In this document: in pieces, positions 36,615-47,228 of the stretch
Numbering within the stretch: the stretch's first letter is position 1
Layout of the letters: every line of letters begins with the position of its first letter
Assembly (NCBI GenBank): GCA_002205965.3
Contig: NADL03000128.1
Coordinates: 62,001 to 126,000, forward strand
DNA length: 64,000 bases
Reading direction: 5' to 3'
Source: Kappaphycus alvarezii
Taxonomy: Eukaryota; Rhodophyta; Florideophyceae; Gigartinales; Solieriaceae
Program-made: the position numbers and the translations under genes
Notes under the pieces: generated by a model
Database searches by the model: none
Told to the model about the DNA's origin: nothing
Seen by the model: only the letters and a program-made list of their open reading frames with translations

Positions 36615-36721
36615 CGTTGCTACATGTTGTACCCAGAAATTCTTCAATCTTTGCGCTATCGTTCAGTCTACCAATCTCCTTGCCGGTTGTGGAGTTTTTT
36701 CTTCATTTTTCTTCCCTTAAC

Positions 36722-37168
36722 ATGGAAGATTCTAAGATCATCATGTTCAGCGGAAAGCACGGTGAGGATTTTCAGCTATGGCTGGCCAGGACTGAGGCGG
36801 CTTTGGAGGCAAACGGAGTGTTAGATGTTGTGACCAACAATATGCTGAAGGAGGGGACTGACAAGGTCAGTAGGAGTGACTTAATGACTAACAGTATCTC
36901 CACTGCCCGTTTTATCATCATTCAAGACTTGGTAGACCGCCTACTTCGGCTTTGCTTGTCTGTGAAGCATAACCCTTTTAAAATGTGGACTCGTCTAAAA
37001 GGCCGCACCTCTGTATCCAGCACAGCAATGCAGGTACAGTTGCAGTTTCGATATAGGTTTAAGCAATCTCATACACAGTATAAGGATTTCTAGATATTGG
37101 AGCTGGATAGGGAGGAAGCATGGGAATTCTTTTCACGTAAATTAAAAGTTATAGGTTATCGAGACTGA
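36722..37168 (+). pseudogene. Ty1/copia Gag N-terminal part
   Basis: The ATG at 36,722 follows the LTR and primer site. The frame gives MEDSKIIMFSGKHGEDFQLW, AALEANGVLDVVTNNML, then FIIIQDLVDRLLRLCLSV and NPFKMWTRLKGR, the layout of the copia/UBN2 Gag domain (FxGxNFxxWKxRMxxxLxxxxLWxxV ... NxxAxxxIxxxLxDxxLxxVxxxxTAKExWxxLxxxY). One in-frame TAG at 37,091 (DF*ILELD, where Gln fits) is followed by a further 25 codons to a TGA at 37,166. The element is cut off after this point and no knuckle or pol follows. Confidence 0.75.
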
Positions 37169-39599
37169 TGTCTCAAAAAATTATATGTTCTCATAAATAC
37201 GTGTATTTGGCTAATTAAGAATTAGAATAATGTAAGAATACTTTTTATGGTTTATGAAAGCAGGAACAATTCTATTAGGGGCAAAAATAATTCAAGACAC
37301 AAATTAATGAGTTTTACAGGGATGAAATACAACCTTATAGCTTAAAAAACTATTCACCAGTAATGACTGGATACCAATCCACATATCTACCACAGTAAAT
37401 TAACCCCCCATTTACACCAGTAATGACTTAGGTCGGTGTTATTTGCCGTTTACAGGAATATGTCACGGATTTACATACAGAGAGCATCAATAATTTAAAC
37501 ATGCTACTAAAACGACTATGATATGTATGGGCGATGTGTATCCCGACATTCCTGAGAATATTTAAGAAGAATGTAGACATGGATGCAAATGACTAATTTC
37601 TGTCCTCCACCACTAGTGTTATGACTAGACTTCTCGTCTGCAACTATTTTAATATCCTGTTCGGCAGCACCATAGAATATCTCATTATATCTTGCTAAAT
37701 ATGTAAACCGCAATATAGAGTCACAGTCTAAAATGCACGGAAAAAATTAAGCAGATTTTGAGAATCATTTCCGGCAAAATTTGTAATCTGCAATTAACGA
37801 ATGCATCATGCCTTCTGACAGGCTTTGAGCCAGCCATTTAGGCACATGACTCACATTACCCATTATCCTGAGCATGTCTAGCATACACCGGGGGATAGCC
37901 GAACCGCTTTTTTCAAAAATTAAAGAACCAAATCATCCCCTTCATTAACGAACTGCATCCAAGTCCTCCATAGTTCTCTTTCCGCAGTGAACTGATACCC
38001 TTTTTCAAATAGGGCCTCTTATTTACAGATTGCACCGAACGGCCAAATTCCTTTTTAGTCTCCGAATTGAAACGATTTCATTATAACATGAGCATGTAAA
38101 GTTATGGAACGAGCGATGATACGTCTCGAGGAAGTATCATTTTTCTGGCTTCATTCGAATTGCTACTATTTCAATTTAACTCTGTTCTGAGAGAGGAACG
38201 CCTGTTCAGTGCTCTCGTAATGATCACAGTGCAACATTTTATGAAAATTGACCAAATATTTTAATCTCTATCCCGGTGTCCTACAGTGATGCTGAATTGT
38301 GGAACAATATTTTTTATTGAGGCCCACAATTTATATTTATTCTGAATCATCAATGAATAATTTTATCTATATACACTGGCGCTATTTTATGCTGAATTCA
38401 GTGTGAAATAATTTTTATGTCCTACAGTTGGGTTTTTATATTATACAGGCTATTATTATTGCATTTATGCTACCAACAAATTATTATCTGGATGATTGCT
38501 TACCTGTAAAGTACTGCAATAATTATTGCTGAGCCTGAATTATGTCTACCAAAACTATTGAACGGCTCACCTGATTTTTGTAGCAGGTTCTCCCTGGTGT
38601 AGAGTATAAGTAGTCGAGGTTGTTACAACTATTTTTACATCCTTGGGCTATCGAAATATTCCCCTCAATCAGCTATCATTAAATTTGGTTTTCTATTCAT
38701 TTTTAATTCTAAGTCCAATTGCGGTATTTATTTATTTATTCAAGTTGGAACTATTTATTATCATTTGGATCTACCTATCCCAATTATTTTGCACATTTGC
38801 GCTCCAAATCTCCCATAAAAAGTAAGAATTGCACCTCTTCCATGGCAATTGACTTGGGTTGCTCATCAGACCTTGCCACTATTAGCTCTGTACTAGTATT
38901 GAAGCTTAAACTTTATCATTATGAAACTATTAGATAGTTTTGATTCAAAAGTAGACATACAGAATTAAAACAAAGGTATATCTTCAATCAGATTATTTTG
39001 CATAACCTGACTTTCAATTATGTTTCCTGTTCGTCTCATTCTGTGATACGAAAGTACTACCTGCCTGCTCCGAACCTCATACTTTGAAACTGCAACATGG
39101 ACCTTACACTTTTCGATAAATAAAGTTTAGTGGTAACTTGTGCTGCCACCGTCTAGAATAGGTCTGATATTATGAAATGGGTTTGAGAAAATTTCAGATA
39201 CAAAACTATAAGGCTTTTGCAGTAGTTCTTTTCGTAATCTAATAAAAAAACTGGGAGCGTGCTTGATAGAAACAATCATTTTAAAGAGGTGCTACCGAGT
39301 AGTACTATTTTTCTTTGGAAGGTCCTTCCACGACTTTAAAATTCCCAATAATCTTCATTCGGATATTTAACGTAAAATAAGTGGACAAAAAGCAAGGTTT
39401 GTAAACTGTCAAATGCATATGAAATAATTCATTGATTCAGCTGGCAGTCTGAGCAATTGAGAGGGGGGATCTAGGATGCCTCAATGTTTAAAGGGCATGG
39501 TCGGATTCGGCCCTGAATATCATAGAGGGTGACCCGTAGAACCTCTCCACTTTCCCCAAAAAGCCGGCTCAAGCCCGGAATGTGAGGTTGCGTTCTGCG
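37169..39599. other. AT-rich, no gene recognised
   Basis: Non-coding AT-rich sequence after the truncated copia gag. The words CACCAGTAATGACT occur twice about 62 bases apart near 37,352 and 37,414. Minus frame 39,471-39,710 overlaps the LINE tail and has no domain. Confidence 0.45.
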
Positions 39600-39770
39600 G
39601 TATTTACTGCAAATGTAGTGTGTGCAAGGTGGGAAAGGTTTGGGTGTTTTACTCTTGGAAGATATATCTGATCTATCCCATAGTTTTCCAGACAACCGCA
39701 ATCGACTCAAAAAGGGTATACCGATACAGGAATGGGGAATGAACTATGCACGCTTCCTAAAATGCTACCT
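39600..39770 (-). repeat. LINE 3'-tail repeat, first copy
   Basis: About 140 bases closely matching 44,600-44,740: GGTGTTTTACTCTTGGAA, then GATCTATCC and GACTCAAAAAGGGTATACCG in the same order. At 44.6 kb the same block lies immediately 3' of a LINE C-terminal frame on the minus strand, so it is taken as the 3' untranslated tail of that family. Degraded coding remnants may extend to about 39,900. Confidence 0.6.
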
Positions 39771-40136
39771 GTGTCCACGACGCAGCATGAGTTGTAGAAA
39801 TAGCAACATAGGCGACTCGAATCGATCAACATGCTCTACCTCCAAATTATTTTGTCTTCAAGCCCAAAGATGTCTGGAAGGATGCGTGGACTCGGCAGGC
39901 GTGTGTGTTGATTGAGAGCACGGGGATAGGGATAGGCGTTGGTTTTTCTGTATAGGGTGGATACCTTGGCGTGGTGGAGAGGCGGTGGATGGAGAGGCAG
40001 GAATGGTGGAGGACGGGTGTGTTCTTTTTGGATGGAATGTGTGTGTAATCTTTACGGAATTTGGAAAAAGCATGTGGGAGAACATGCTGAGGGGGATTAC
40101 AGAGAAACTAACATGCGAAGGGGGATGAGTGAGGAA

Positions 40137-41663
40137 CTAATCGGAAATGCATCTGGTAAGAACTTGACGCGCTTGCAACCGATGCAAGCAGAACAAAAAG
40201 CGCGTGACTAGGAGGTGCAGCTCCCATTGGGGAGTGGTGCCTCGACGGGCAGCAGCAAACGTAGAAAGGCGCCGGAAGAAAGTCGCACCGTCGGCCCCAA
40301 GGGCACCGAACACATCAATACCAAAAGGAAGAAGGCGTATATCGTTCGTGTGGCAGACTAGACCGTAGTGCGTGTGTTTCGCACGTTCAGCCATTGAGGC
40401 AGCTGCGCCGCCAGATAGGGCACACTGGGAAACGCGAGAAGTGACCTGTGGATGGGCCACTGTGACATCCACAGCGATAACCTTCGGGTCGAGGCCATAT
40501 GCAGCAGGGATATAAACATCTATGCGAAGGGCGGACGAGGGAGAGGACGAAGGGGAAAGGGGAGGAAGCAGATGTTCAAGAGGGGCAGAAATTCCAAGCT
40601 CCTTAAAGTAACGATGGAGAGCGTTGCGCAAGACATTGTGGCGACGAGTCTGCCCATCGTCGTACTTACAGGTGAGGGCATGTTTGCCCAGGGGATCGAG
40701 CAACGGGGCGATGTCGTTGGAACGGCAAGCACATACTGGACATCGATCATGACCAGAGAAAATCGCGCGGCCGAGGCGTAGCGAGAGAGCCACTATGCAG
40801 GCTTGCGAAGACAGATAGGTGCCGCGGTGAGGGTGCGGTAAAGTTGAGAACGCGGAACAGGAGGACGACTGACGGACGGAAAGGAGGCGACATCTGTCGT
40901 GGTCAGAGGATGAAGGGAAGATCCGATGAAACGTCAAACTGTGAAGCTCAGACGAGAGAGGAGACTGGAGCGGTTTGCCGGGGACCGACGTTTGAGATCG
41001 CTGAAACAGAAAAGTGGGCGACAGGGAAGCGGAAAGATCTGGATGACGGGTGGATAATAGAGAGATTGCGGGCCGAGGCACTTGCTGCAGGTGTAGGTCT
41101 CCCGAGAAGGAGAGCAGATGTGAGAAAGGGCTGAAAACATCAATGATCGAAGCCGCGTAAGCGGACTCGGGGATTGAAGAAGCGAGAGGAATGGCGAGAC
41201 CACCGTAGAAAATAGAAAGGCGGGCTTGCTGCCATTGGGAGTGGGTGCAAGGACGATGAATGTGTGGGAACGGCTCCCGCTGGTTCCGGTGGAAGGTGAC
41301 GGCCAAAGGCGTAGATTGGTGGGGGGAGAGAGTGGGGAGCAGATAAATAGGGTGACAGGGGGTGGCACAGAAACGGTGCAAGTGGTAGGGCATGGAATTG
41401 TTGTTTGAAAAGATGAGCGTAGAGATGTGTTGTAGTGGGGTAGCGGATTTAGGGCGAAAGCGTTGAGGGGGAGAATTGGGTATTGATTTGGTGTGAGGTT
41501 GTATCCATGTGTAGACTGGTTTATGTTGTAGTTGCTGAAATAGAGCGGAAAGTGATAATGTGGATAGGTCAACGATTACTGGATGGGATTGAGTGAGGCA
41601 AGGGTGAATTTGTTTGAATTGTTTCCGTGGGTGCTGATTCAAGCGGGGTTGGGAAGATTGCAC
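40137..41663 (-). CDS. LINE reverse-transcriptase C-terminal polyprotein, 508-codon open frame
   Basis: The longest clean frame in the window. About residues 145-160 have QQARLSIFYGGLAIP, the GGLxxP motif found after the RT thumb of many non-LTR elements. Near 310-330 is a zinc-binding pattern CPVCACRSND...HALTC with basic RRHN following. Around 365-410 a nuclease-like stretch RIDVYIPAAYG...VIAVDVTVAHP is followed by GAAASMAERAKHTHYG and LLPFGIDVFGALGADG. These make the C-terminus of a LINE of the type seen in animals and fungi. The first 140 residues are Pro, His and Ser-rich and do not resemble RT palm, so the catalytic core is absent and the true 5' part is lost or replaced. The lack of stops suggests a fairly young copy, although it may not be expressed. 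Confidence 0.75.
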   Translation of the reverse strand: MQSSQPRLNQHPRKQFKQIHPCLTQSHPVIVDLSTLSLSALFQQLQHKPVYTWIQPHTKSIPNSPPQRFRPKSATPLQHISTLIFSNNNSMPYHLHRFCATPCHPIYLLPTLSPHQSTPLAVTFHRNQREPFPHIHRPCTHSQWQQARLSIFYGGLAIPLASSIPESAYAASIIDVFSPFSHLLSFSGDLHLQQVPRPAISLLSTRHPDLSASLSPTFLFQRSQTSVPGKPLQSPLSSELHSLTFHRIFPSSSDHDRCRLLSVRQSSSCSAFSTLPHPHRGTYLSSQACIVALSLRLGRAIFSGHDRCPVCACRSNDIAPLLDPLGKHALTCKYDDGQTRRHNVLRNALHRYFKELGISAPLEHLLPPLSPSSSPSSALRIDVYIPAAYGLDPKVIAVDVTVAHPQVTSRVSQCALSGGAAASMAERAKHTHYGLVCHTNDIRLLPFGIDVFGALGADGATFFRRLSTFAAARRGTTPQWELHLLVTRFLFCLHRLQARQVLTRCISD

Positions 41664-43573
41664 AGGATGGATGTTTATTCCGATTGTGAAGGTATTGGAC
41701 GAGGTAGGTGGGGAAAGATGTGATAGTGAAGCGATTTGTTGTAGAAAGTTGTGGGGGTTTGTAAAGCGGTGAGGAAGAAAAAGACCAGGGGAATACAGCA
41801 GGGGGGTTTGGGTGAGTCGATATATGTATGGGAGTGCAAAAGGTACATGCTGGTTACAGAGACTGTAAACGGAATGTGGAAAACGAGCAAAGGTATGAGG
41901 AGTGGGAGTGTTTCATCGGTTGGGGGATGTGTTGTTTCTATTTCCGGGTGGGACGTGAAGCGGGGAGTTTAGAATTACGTCAGTTTGGAGTTGGATGATG
42001 TAGAGGGCGGTTGGAAAGGGAAGAATTGGGCCGAGTATGGTTTCATAGAATGGGCGTGTCAAGAATGGGGATGTGATGGGAGGATTTGTAAATACGGTGC
42101 CTCAATGAAATTGAAATGAGTAGACGGAGCAAGTTTAGGATATGAAGCATTGGATGGGGAGTTGTTGTGTTTGTGACGTTTGGAACATGGATGGAAATGT
42201 TCAAGGACCGGGTGTGGGTATAGGTGTGATGATATTGCCCCTGTGGGGGTGATGGGTCCATGGAGATGAGGGGAGAGTGAGGGGGGGTGACTGCAGACCC
42301 GAGGGGCCTGTTGGGATGACGGAAGAGGATGGCGGAACACGTTGGATTTGAATATGCATGGAAAGCATTTCAGTTTAAATTATACTGTAAAGTATTCAGA
42401 AAAAGATCAGACATGGGTTTTTTTGATTTTTGGGGACGTAATCATTAACCTTAACCTTGACAAAAATGCATACGATTTGCTCAATTCTTCTTGTCATAAA
42501 ACACAACATTGGATGACAAAAAGAAACAGCATACTCTACTAGACACTAGATCCAAACGATTGGAAATTCCATAATACAACAGTGGAACATGCCAGAGGCG
42601 AATGTTCTTTACACATTTCCTTGCGTCACCAAATACTACATACCAAATAACCAAATATACACCGACCAGTCCTGCGGGCCACCACCGGGGCACCCCACCC
42701 TACCCCAAGGAGGACCGAGCAGCACTCCATTCTTTCCATTCGCACACGATCATTCCGCCCCCCTCTTGACCCCCGGGCCCTTGTCAAAGAGGAGCGACTT
42801 TTTATGCCGTACAACCAGTACACCAACGGCTTACATTTGCACTGCTTGTGAACAGCCGTCTTTTTTTGAGTAGGACGCAGACCATTTTGTAAAAATGGCA
42901 CACACCGAGAACAACAGCTTCCAGCTTTACACGAATACACACCACATTCGCACTTGAAATCCACAACAGTCACGGATCCTCTCTTACCCTCTCCACTTTT
43001 GATACCGCGTCCAATTGTAATACTTGAACCCCATGAAACAGAGCACAAAATTCCCAAGCTGCCCATCCCTTTCATACCATAAAATTGCAAGATCAACAAT
43101 CCTTTTTTTGCCATGACCAACTTTCTGCTTGCATTTCTTCTTCCAAAAACAACCTCTCGTCCACAACCACTCCCATCTCCCCCCACCCTTACACCCGCAT
43201 AACTGCACTACTTTTGATCCTTTACGTTTACGTGAGCGCCCTACCAGCCCTTCAACCCACCCAAAATAACACCCCCTCGGTCTATGGTCCTTGTTCCATT
43301 CAATTTCTCCGGCTCGTTTATGCATTTGTGGAAAACTCCACTCTCTCATACGACCCTGTTTTTCTGTGCCCCCACAAATAAATTCAGATTTAATTTCACA
43401 CCAAAACGCACCGATGCCTGCTGATTCCAATTTTTTCGCTCCTTTCACCAATCTCGCCACATTCTTAAATCCCCTACCCACCTCCCTCCCACATTCCCTC
43501 TCCTCTTCTCCTCCACCACCACCACCCCATCCACACTCCCTCTTCCCGCCCCCCACCCAACCCCACCACCCCA
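41664..43573. other. strand-skewed region between the LINE and the zinc-finger gene
   Basis: From about 39,900 to 42,350 the plus strand is G-rich and C-poor; from about 42,600 to 43,900 it is C-rich and G-poor. The change falls around an AT-rich 200 bases at 42,350-42,560. Long frames on the C-rich reading of each side are Pro, His, Ser and Leu-rich and are low-complexity products of the skew. No domain was recognised. The plus frame 43,291-43,788 may include untranslated leader of the zinc-finger gene. Confidence 0.5.
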
Positions 43574-44143
43574 ATGTCAACATCCAAAACCCGCCCCACA
43601 CGCCCCCGCAACCCCCGCATCCCCTCCCCCGACAAGAAACAGCCCCACAAATGCAGCATCTGCGGCAGGCGATTCGCCCGCAAAGACAACCTCAACAGTC
43701 ATCAACGCGTTCACAACGGCCTCATGCCCTACCAATGCAAGTACTGCGGCTCCCCCTTCCGCTGGCTAGGTGCCCTCCAAATCCATGAGCGAAACCACGC
43801 CAGAGATGGCCATGAAATCGGCACCACCATGCCCTCATTCCGAAGGCGTCAGGCCTTGGACATGTATGTACCGACGCAGAGTTTCCATCATGCTGACAAG
43901 GACAGTCGTGCTCGGAAGCGTCACAGTACTGCGGGTAGCCGGTCCGGGGACACTGCAGGCATTTTGAGACGGGATGCCCGGGCGGAAAGTAAGGACAGCC
44001 GGGATGCTCCCGCGACAAGTGGCAGGACGACTGTGCCGGGGGAATGGCGGGGACCGAGGAACTTGGTTGTGGTGACAAGTGAGGACCCCGGGGTACAGCA
44101 TTTCGTTCAAGGGCCCTGGCATTGCCCGCTGGACCATGAATAA
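43574..44143 (+). CDS. two-finger C2H2 zinc-finger protein, putative DNA-binding regulator
   Basis: A 189-codon frame. After a basic, Pro-rich leader (PTRPRNPRIPSPDKK) come two C2H2 fingers at about residues 26-54: CSICGRRFARKDNLNSHQRVH and, after the linker NGLMPYQ (compare TGEKPY), CKYCGSPFRWLGALQIHERNH; both have C-x2-C-x12-H-x3-H spacing. The rest is hydrophilic, Arg, Ser and Asp-rich and probably disordered. Fungal regulators often carry paired fingers with the ARKDNLxSHxRxH helix. It presumably binds DNA in the nucleus; target unknown. The ATG at 43,574 was chosen because the frame is open from there and the fingers lie inside it; a more distal start in another frame would need a splice. 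It sits between LINE fragments yet is undamaged. Confidence 0.75.
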   Translation: MSTSKTRPTRPRNPRIPSPDKKQPHKCSICGRRFARKDNLNSHQRVHNGLMPYQCKYCGSPFRWLGALQIHERNHARDGHEIGTTMPSFRRRQALDMYVPTQSFHHADKDSRARKRHSTAGSRSGDTAGILRRDARAESKDSRDAPATSGRTTVPGEWRGPRNLVVVTSEDPGVQHFVQGPWHCPLDHE

Positions 44144-44589
44144 CTGTAGATTCGCATTCGAAACTAAAAATGGATAGAATGGTGGGAAACCACTCCTGCT
44201 CGAGTCTACACCTAGTGTTCTGACCTTCACCACGGTTGCAAATAACTAGTTTTCAGGATTTAACAAAGTATCCGACACGCCCACGTGTTTATTCTCATAT
44301 CAACGACATGAATCTCATCGGAAGAAAGCTTTTGGTGTTTTCCTTTCGGAAGATATATAAACGGTCTGAATTTGCACGGAGAGGCACAGCCCGTTTTTGA
44401 CAATCTCTTTTTCTCATCCTATACACTGAATCCCATAGAGAATGACTACTAGACGGTTTTACAATCGACGCATGCACCCGCAGCCACACTCTCTGTTTGC
44501 ACTAACCTTCAACACGGTTTGCTTGCTAGCCAATCTCCTCACGACATTACATCCTAGTAGATCACTGATCGCGTCGGCTTCCTGCACCA

Positions 44590-44965
44590 ATGCCTTTGAA
44601 ACGGCAAAAGGGGGAACGTTTGGGTGTTTTACTCTTGGAACGTATATCCGATCTATCCATGGTTTTCCAGACAACCACAATCGACTCAAAAAGGGTATAC
44701 CGACACCATAATGGGGAAGGAACTACGCTCCCTAAAAAGCTACCTTCAGGCCAGCCATCAAGCAGGCCGCATTGGACATGACGGCTGCTGCAGCGTGACT
44801 TTGCATCAAAACCCCCCGACCCTTTCCGTACGTCTCCAGTGCCCTCACAGCCACGTTCCTTGCCACGTCATTTAACACTGCACATGCATCCGGGTGCCAA
44901 CCTCCAAGAGTGGAGATTGGCACAGGCACGAGCCTACCTCTGGTGGAGGTCGGCAAAAGTGTCAA
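44590..44965 (-). pseudogene. LINE C-terminal end plus 3' tail
   Basis: The minus frame 44,965-44,732 reads RLVPVPISTLGGWHPDA, then NDVARNVAVRALETYG and SHAAAAVMSNAACLMAGL, ending at a stop. It is the terminal domain seen in the 35 kb, 56 kb and 62.7 kb copies. The following 140 bases (to 44,600) are the family tail also found at 39.6 kb, ending in a CGTTCCCCC-type terminus on the minus strand. Coding is intact across the fragment but only the last 70 residues of the protein are present. Confidence 0.7.
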
Positions 44966-44995
44966 GTGGTTTAATTTTGAAACATATCGTGGCTG

Positions 44996-45430
44996 TTATC
45001 CGACGTCCTGATCGAAAGGGGAGCGCAAATGATGAAAGGCCGCAACGGACGACCGCACTGTCTGCAAAATGGCCAGAGTAACACCGGCCATATGGCACGC
45101 GCTCTTTGACGTCACAGCCGCTGCAGCGTGACATTGTATGTGCACCGAACATACCTTTCTCAACGTTTCCATCGCTCTATCAGCCACGTTCCGAGCAATG
45201 TCTGTTACCACAGCGTGGGCGTCTGGGTGGCAGCCTTGTAGGAATAGGAATTGGGACGTGCGTCCATCTTGCAAAAGGAACCAAAAATATCTTGGTCCTT
45301 CCAATACTTTGCTGCCGTTGCTGTGTTGAGGAATGTCAACGGGTAAATACAGCAACCTCTTCCGTGGGAGGGGGAAAGGACGTTTAGAAAGGTGACAACG
45401 AAGGAGCAAGTCCCTCCTCTGGATCCCCAT
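44996..45430 (-). pseudogene. LINE C-terminal end, second copy in tandem
   Basis: A 144-codon minus frame ending GCHPDAHAVVTDIARNVADR, METLRKVCSVHIQCHAAAAV, AFHHLRSPFDQDVG, collinear with the neighbouring copy and extending further to what seems the true C-terminus. Its first 60 residues match nothing recognised. It lies directly upstream, in the same orientation, of the copy ending at 44,965, so two LINE 3' ends inserted side by side or were duplicated. Confidence 0.65.
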
Positions 45431-46738
45431 GCGCGCATGGCGGGTCGTTTATGGTGTTATCCGTGCCGTAAGGATTCCCGCGCAGAGTTTCGAGCTGCTC
45501 TTGCCAGATCCTACTTTTACATTGCATTGACAGCCACTTGCGGATTTTGACCAACGTCTCCATCACAGAAAAGGAACACCCTTTTTCTCCCTGCAATAAC
45601 CTCTCGTTTCGGTGAACAAGGGATGTCGCTGAAGCAGGGAGGGTCGCTACTGTGGATAAGAAAAATCCCAAAAAAAAGCGAATTAGACTGTGAATTGTGG
45701 GATCCACGCGTGATCATGACTGATCGTGAGACCGAGCGATCCCCAAAGTGCTTTTATCAGTACTCGCCGCTGACTTGCCTCGTCGCACAAAACCACAGTT
45801 ACTGCACAAGAATGATTGCGTCGGTTTGGCTCAAAGGTTTGGAGATTGCAAAAATTTCACTAGAGTACACATGTTGGACTTGGGTGTTACATTGCTTTAG
45901 TTACACATTCAGAGTTCAGGCGAGTCAACCATTCGACAGTAGTTGCGGGAGGGATAAATTGTAACCGAGGATTTTCTCGGATTGGAGTTGTCATAGATTA
46001 GGACCAGGAATATTATGCAATCTTCAGCTTGACGCAAATTAGATGCTTTGACGGTACAACTTTGTTCCCACAAGAAAGACTTTAAAAGGTAATACCAGAA
46101 GAGAGCATTCTAGAGCAAGACTTGGTGCCCGACTGTTTTGGATTACTTCTGGATACACAATTATGCAGGTCCGTCTAAGAGTAAAACGAATCTAAAACAA
46201 TAGACTCTCAAGGTTGAGCGTTTCTGAGAGTAAATATGTTTGCATTACTGTACGTTGAAGCATACCAAGGTAGAAAGACACAAAGTTGTAGTGCAGAAAT
46301 TATTACTAGGATGTAGGTACATCTCCTCGTTCCGTTCATCCGCTGCCGTGGGTCTCAGTCTGGAAGAAGCGGACTTGCCCATAACATTGCTTTGATTAAT
46401 AAATTTTTTTGCAGTTTAGTTTGACAAGTAATAAATGATTTTCTCCTCGAAAACAGATTTTACAGTCCAAATGTAGGCTCTTTCGTTTACTTTCTTCCAG
46501 TATGTTGCCGTGGTCGACTGATTGGGCTCCAATGTGTAAGCCGACGCCTTTCAACACATATTAAATGGAATTTTAGGCAGAATGTCTTCTTAATGAAAGG
46601 TAATCGTCTCTTCAGAGTTTTTGAACAGATAAAGAAAATGTTACATACTGCAAAAGAAGCAAATCTGCCATCTACATGCAATTACATTTCCACAGTCTAT
46701 AATTGAAGAAACTCGACTCACTATAGGAAACGACACTA
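45431..46738. other. unassigned DNA
   Basis: Minus frame 45,707-45,384 and plus frame 45,623-45,964 are protein-like in composition but carry no domain I know. The region may hold the upstream part of the neighbouring LINE copy. Confidence 0.35.
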
Positions 46739-47228
46739 TTGAATAAGAGTTGTCTCCGCCTATTCGCTCCTCAATACGATATGGTAGATCGAGTTACTCC
46801 AGGATGTATCCTACATGAGCGTGGGACAATAAAATCTGCTTTGCAATTTATGAAATTGAAAAAAATCAGTTCACAAGAAATGACAGAATCCGTGATTGGT
46901 AGAGAGCCAAAAGTTTACTTTCCCTCTCTTCAATGGGAGAGGAACTTGGACTGCCTTACCCGTTAGAGATATAGGACGCCTATTTCCCGAAACGGGCGAC
47001 CTTTTCCATTTTCTATCTGGTGTAAATGGGAGGTTAATTTACTGTGGTAGGTATGTGGGTTGGTATCCAGTAAATTTGTACCGGAGCGTAGATATCGTAT
47101 CGTTGTCAAGCCAATTGCGAAACCTTACAATACGTCGAAAGCTGTGGATGGCACTCCAATCCACCAGAAGGTGGAAGGGAGGCCAGTTCTACCCTGAAGC
47201 TTGTCCGAGTGCCATGAGGGGTGCATAG
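46739..47228 (+). pseudogene. broken gene fragment, possibly DUF6697-like
   Basis: Two overlapping plus frames join by one frame change at about 46,930: the first ends REPKVYFPSLQW, the second continues RGTWTALPVRDIGRLFPETG then GRLIYCGRYVGWYP. The spacing of a P..PG-like turn followed by a W/I-Y-x-G-x-Y core recalls fungal DUF6697 proteins, but the resemblance is by memory and weak. The preceding part (MVDRVTPGCILHERGTIKSA) fits no family. Function unknown. Treated as a pseudogene because of the frame change. Confidence 0.3.

Noticed and set aside
42626-43601. Long Gly/Trp-rich minus frames
   Set aside because: Low-complexity complement of C-rich plus-strand sequence; no domain.
43291-43788. 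165-codon Pro/His-rich plus frame over the zinc-finger gene
   Set aside because: It runs through the finger codons in the wrong frame, and its composition reflects C-rich DNA.
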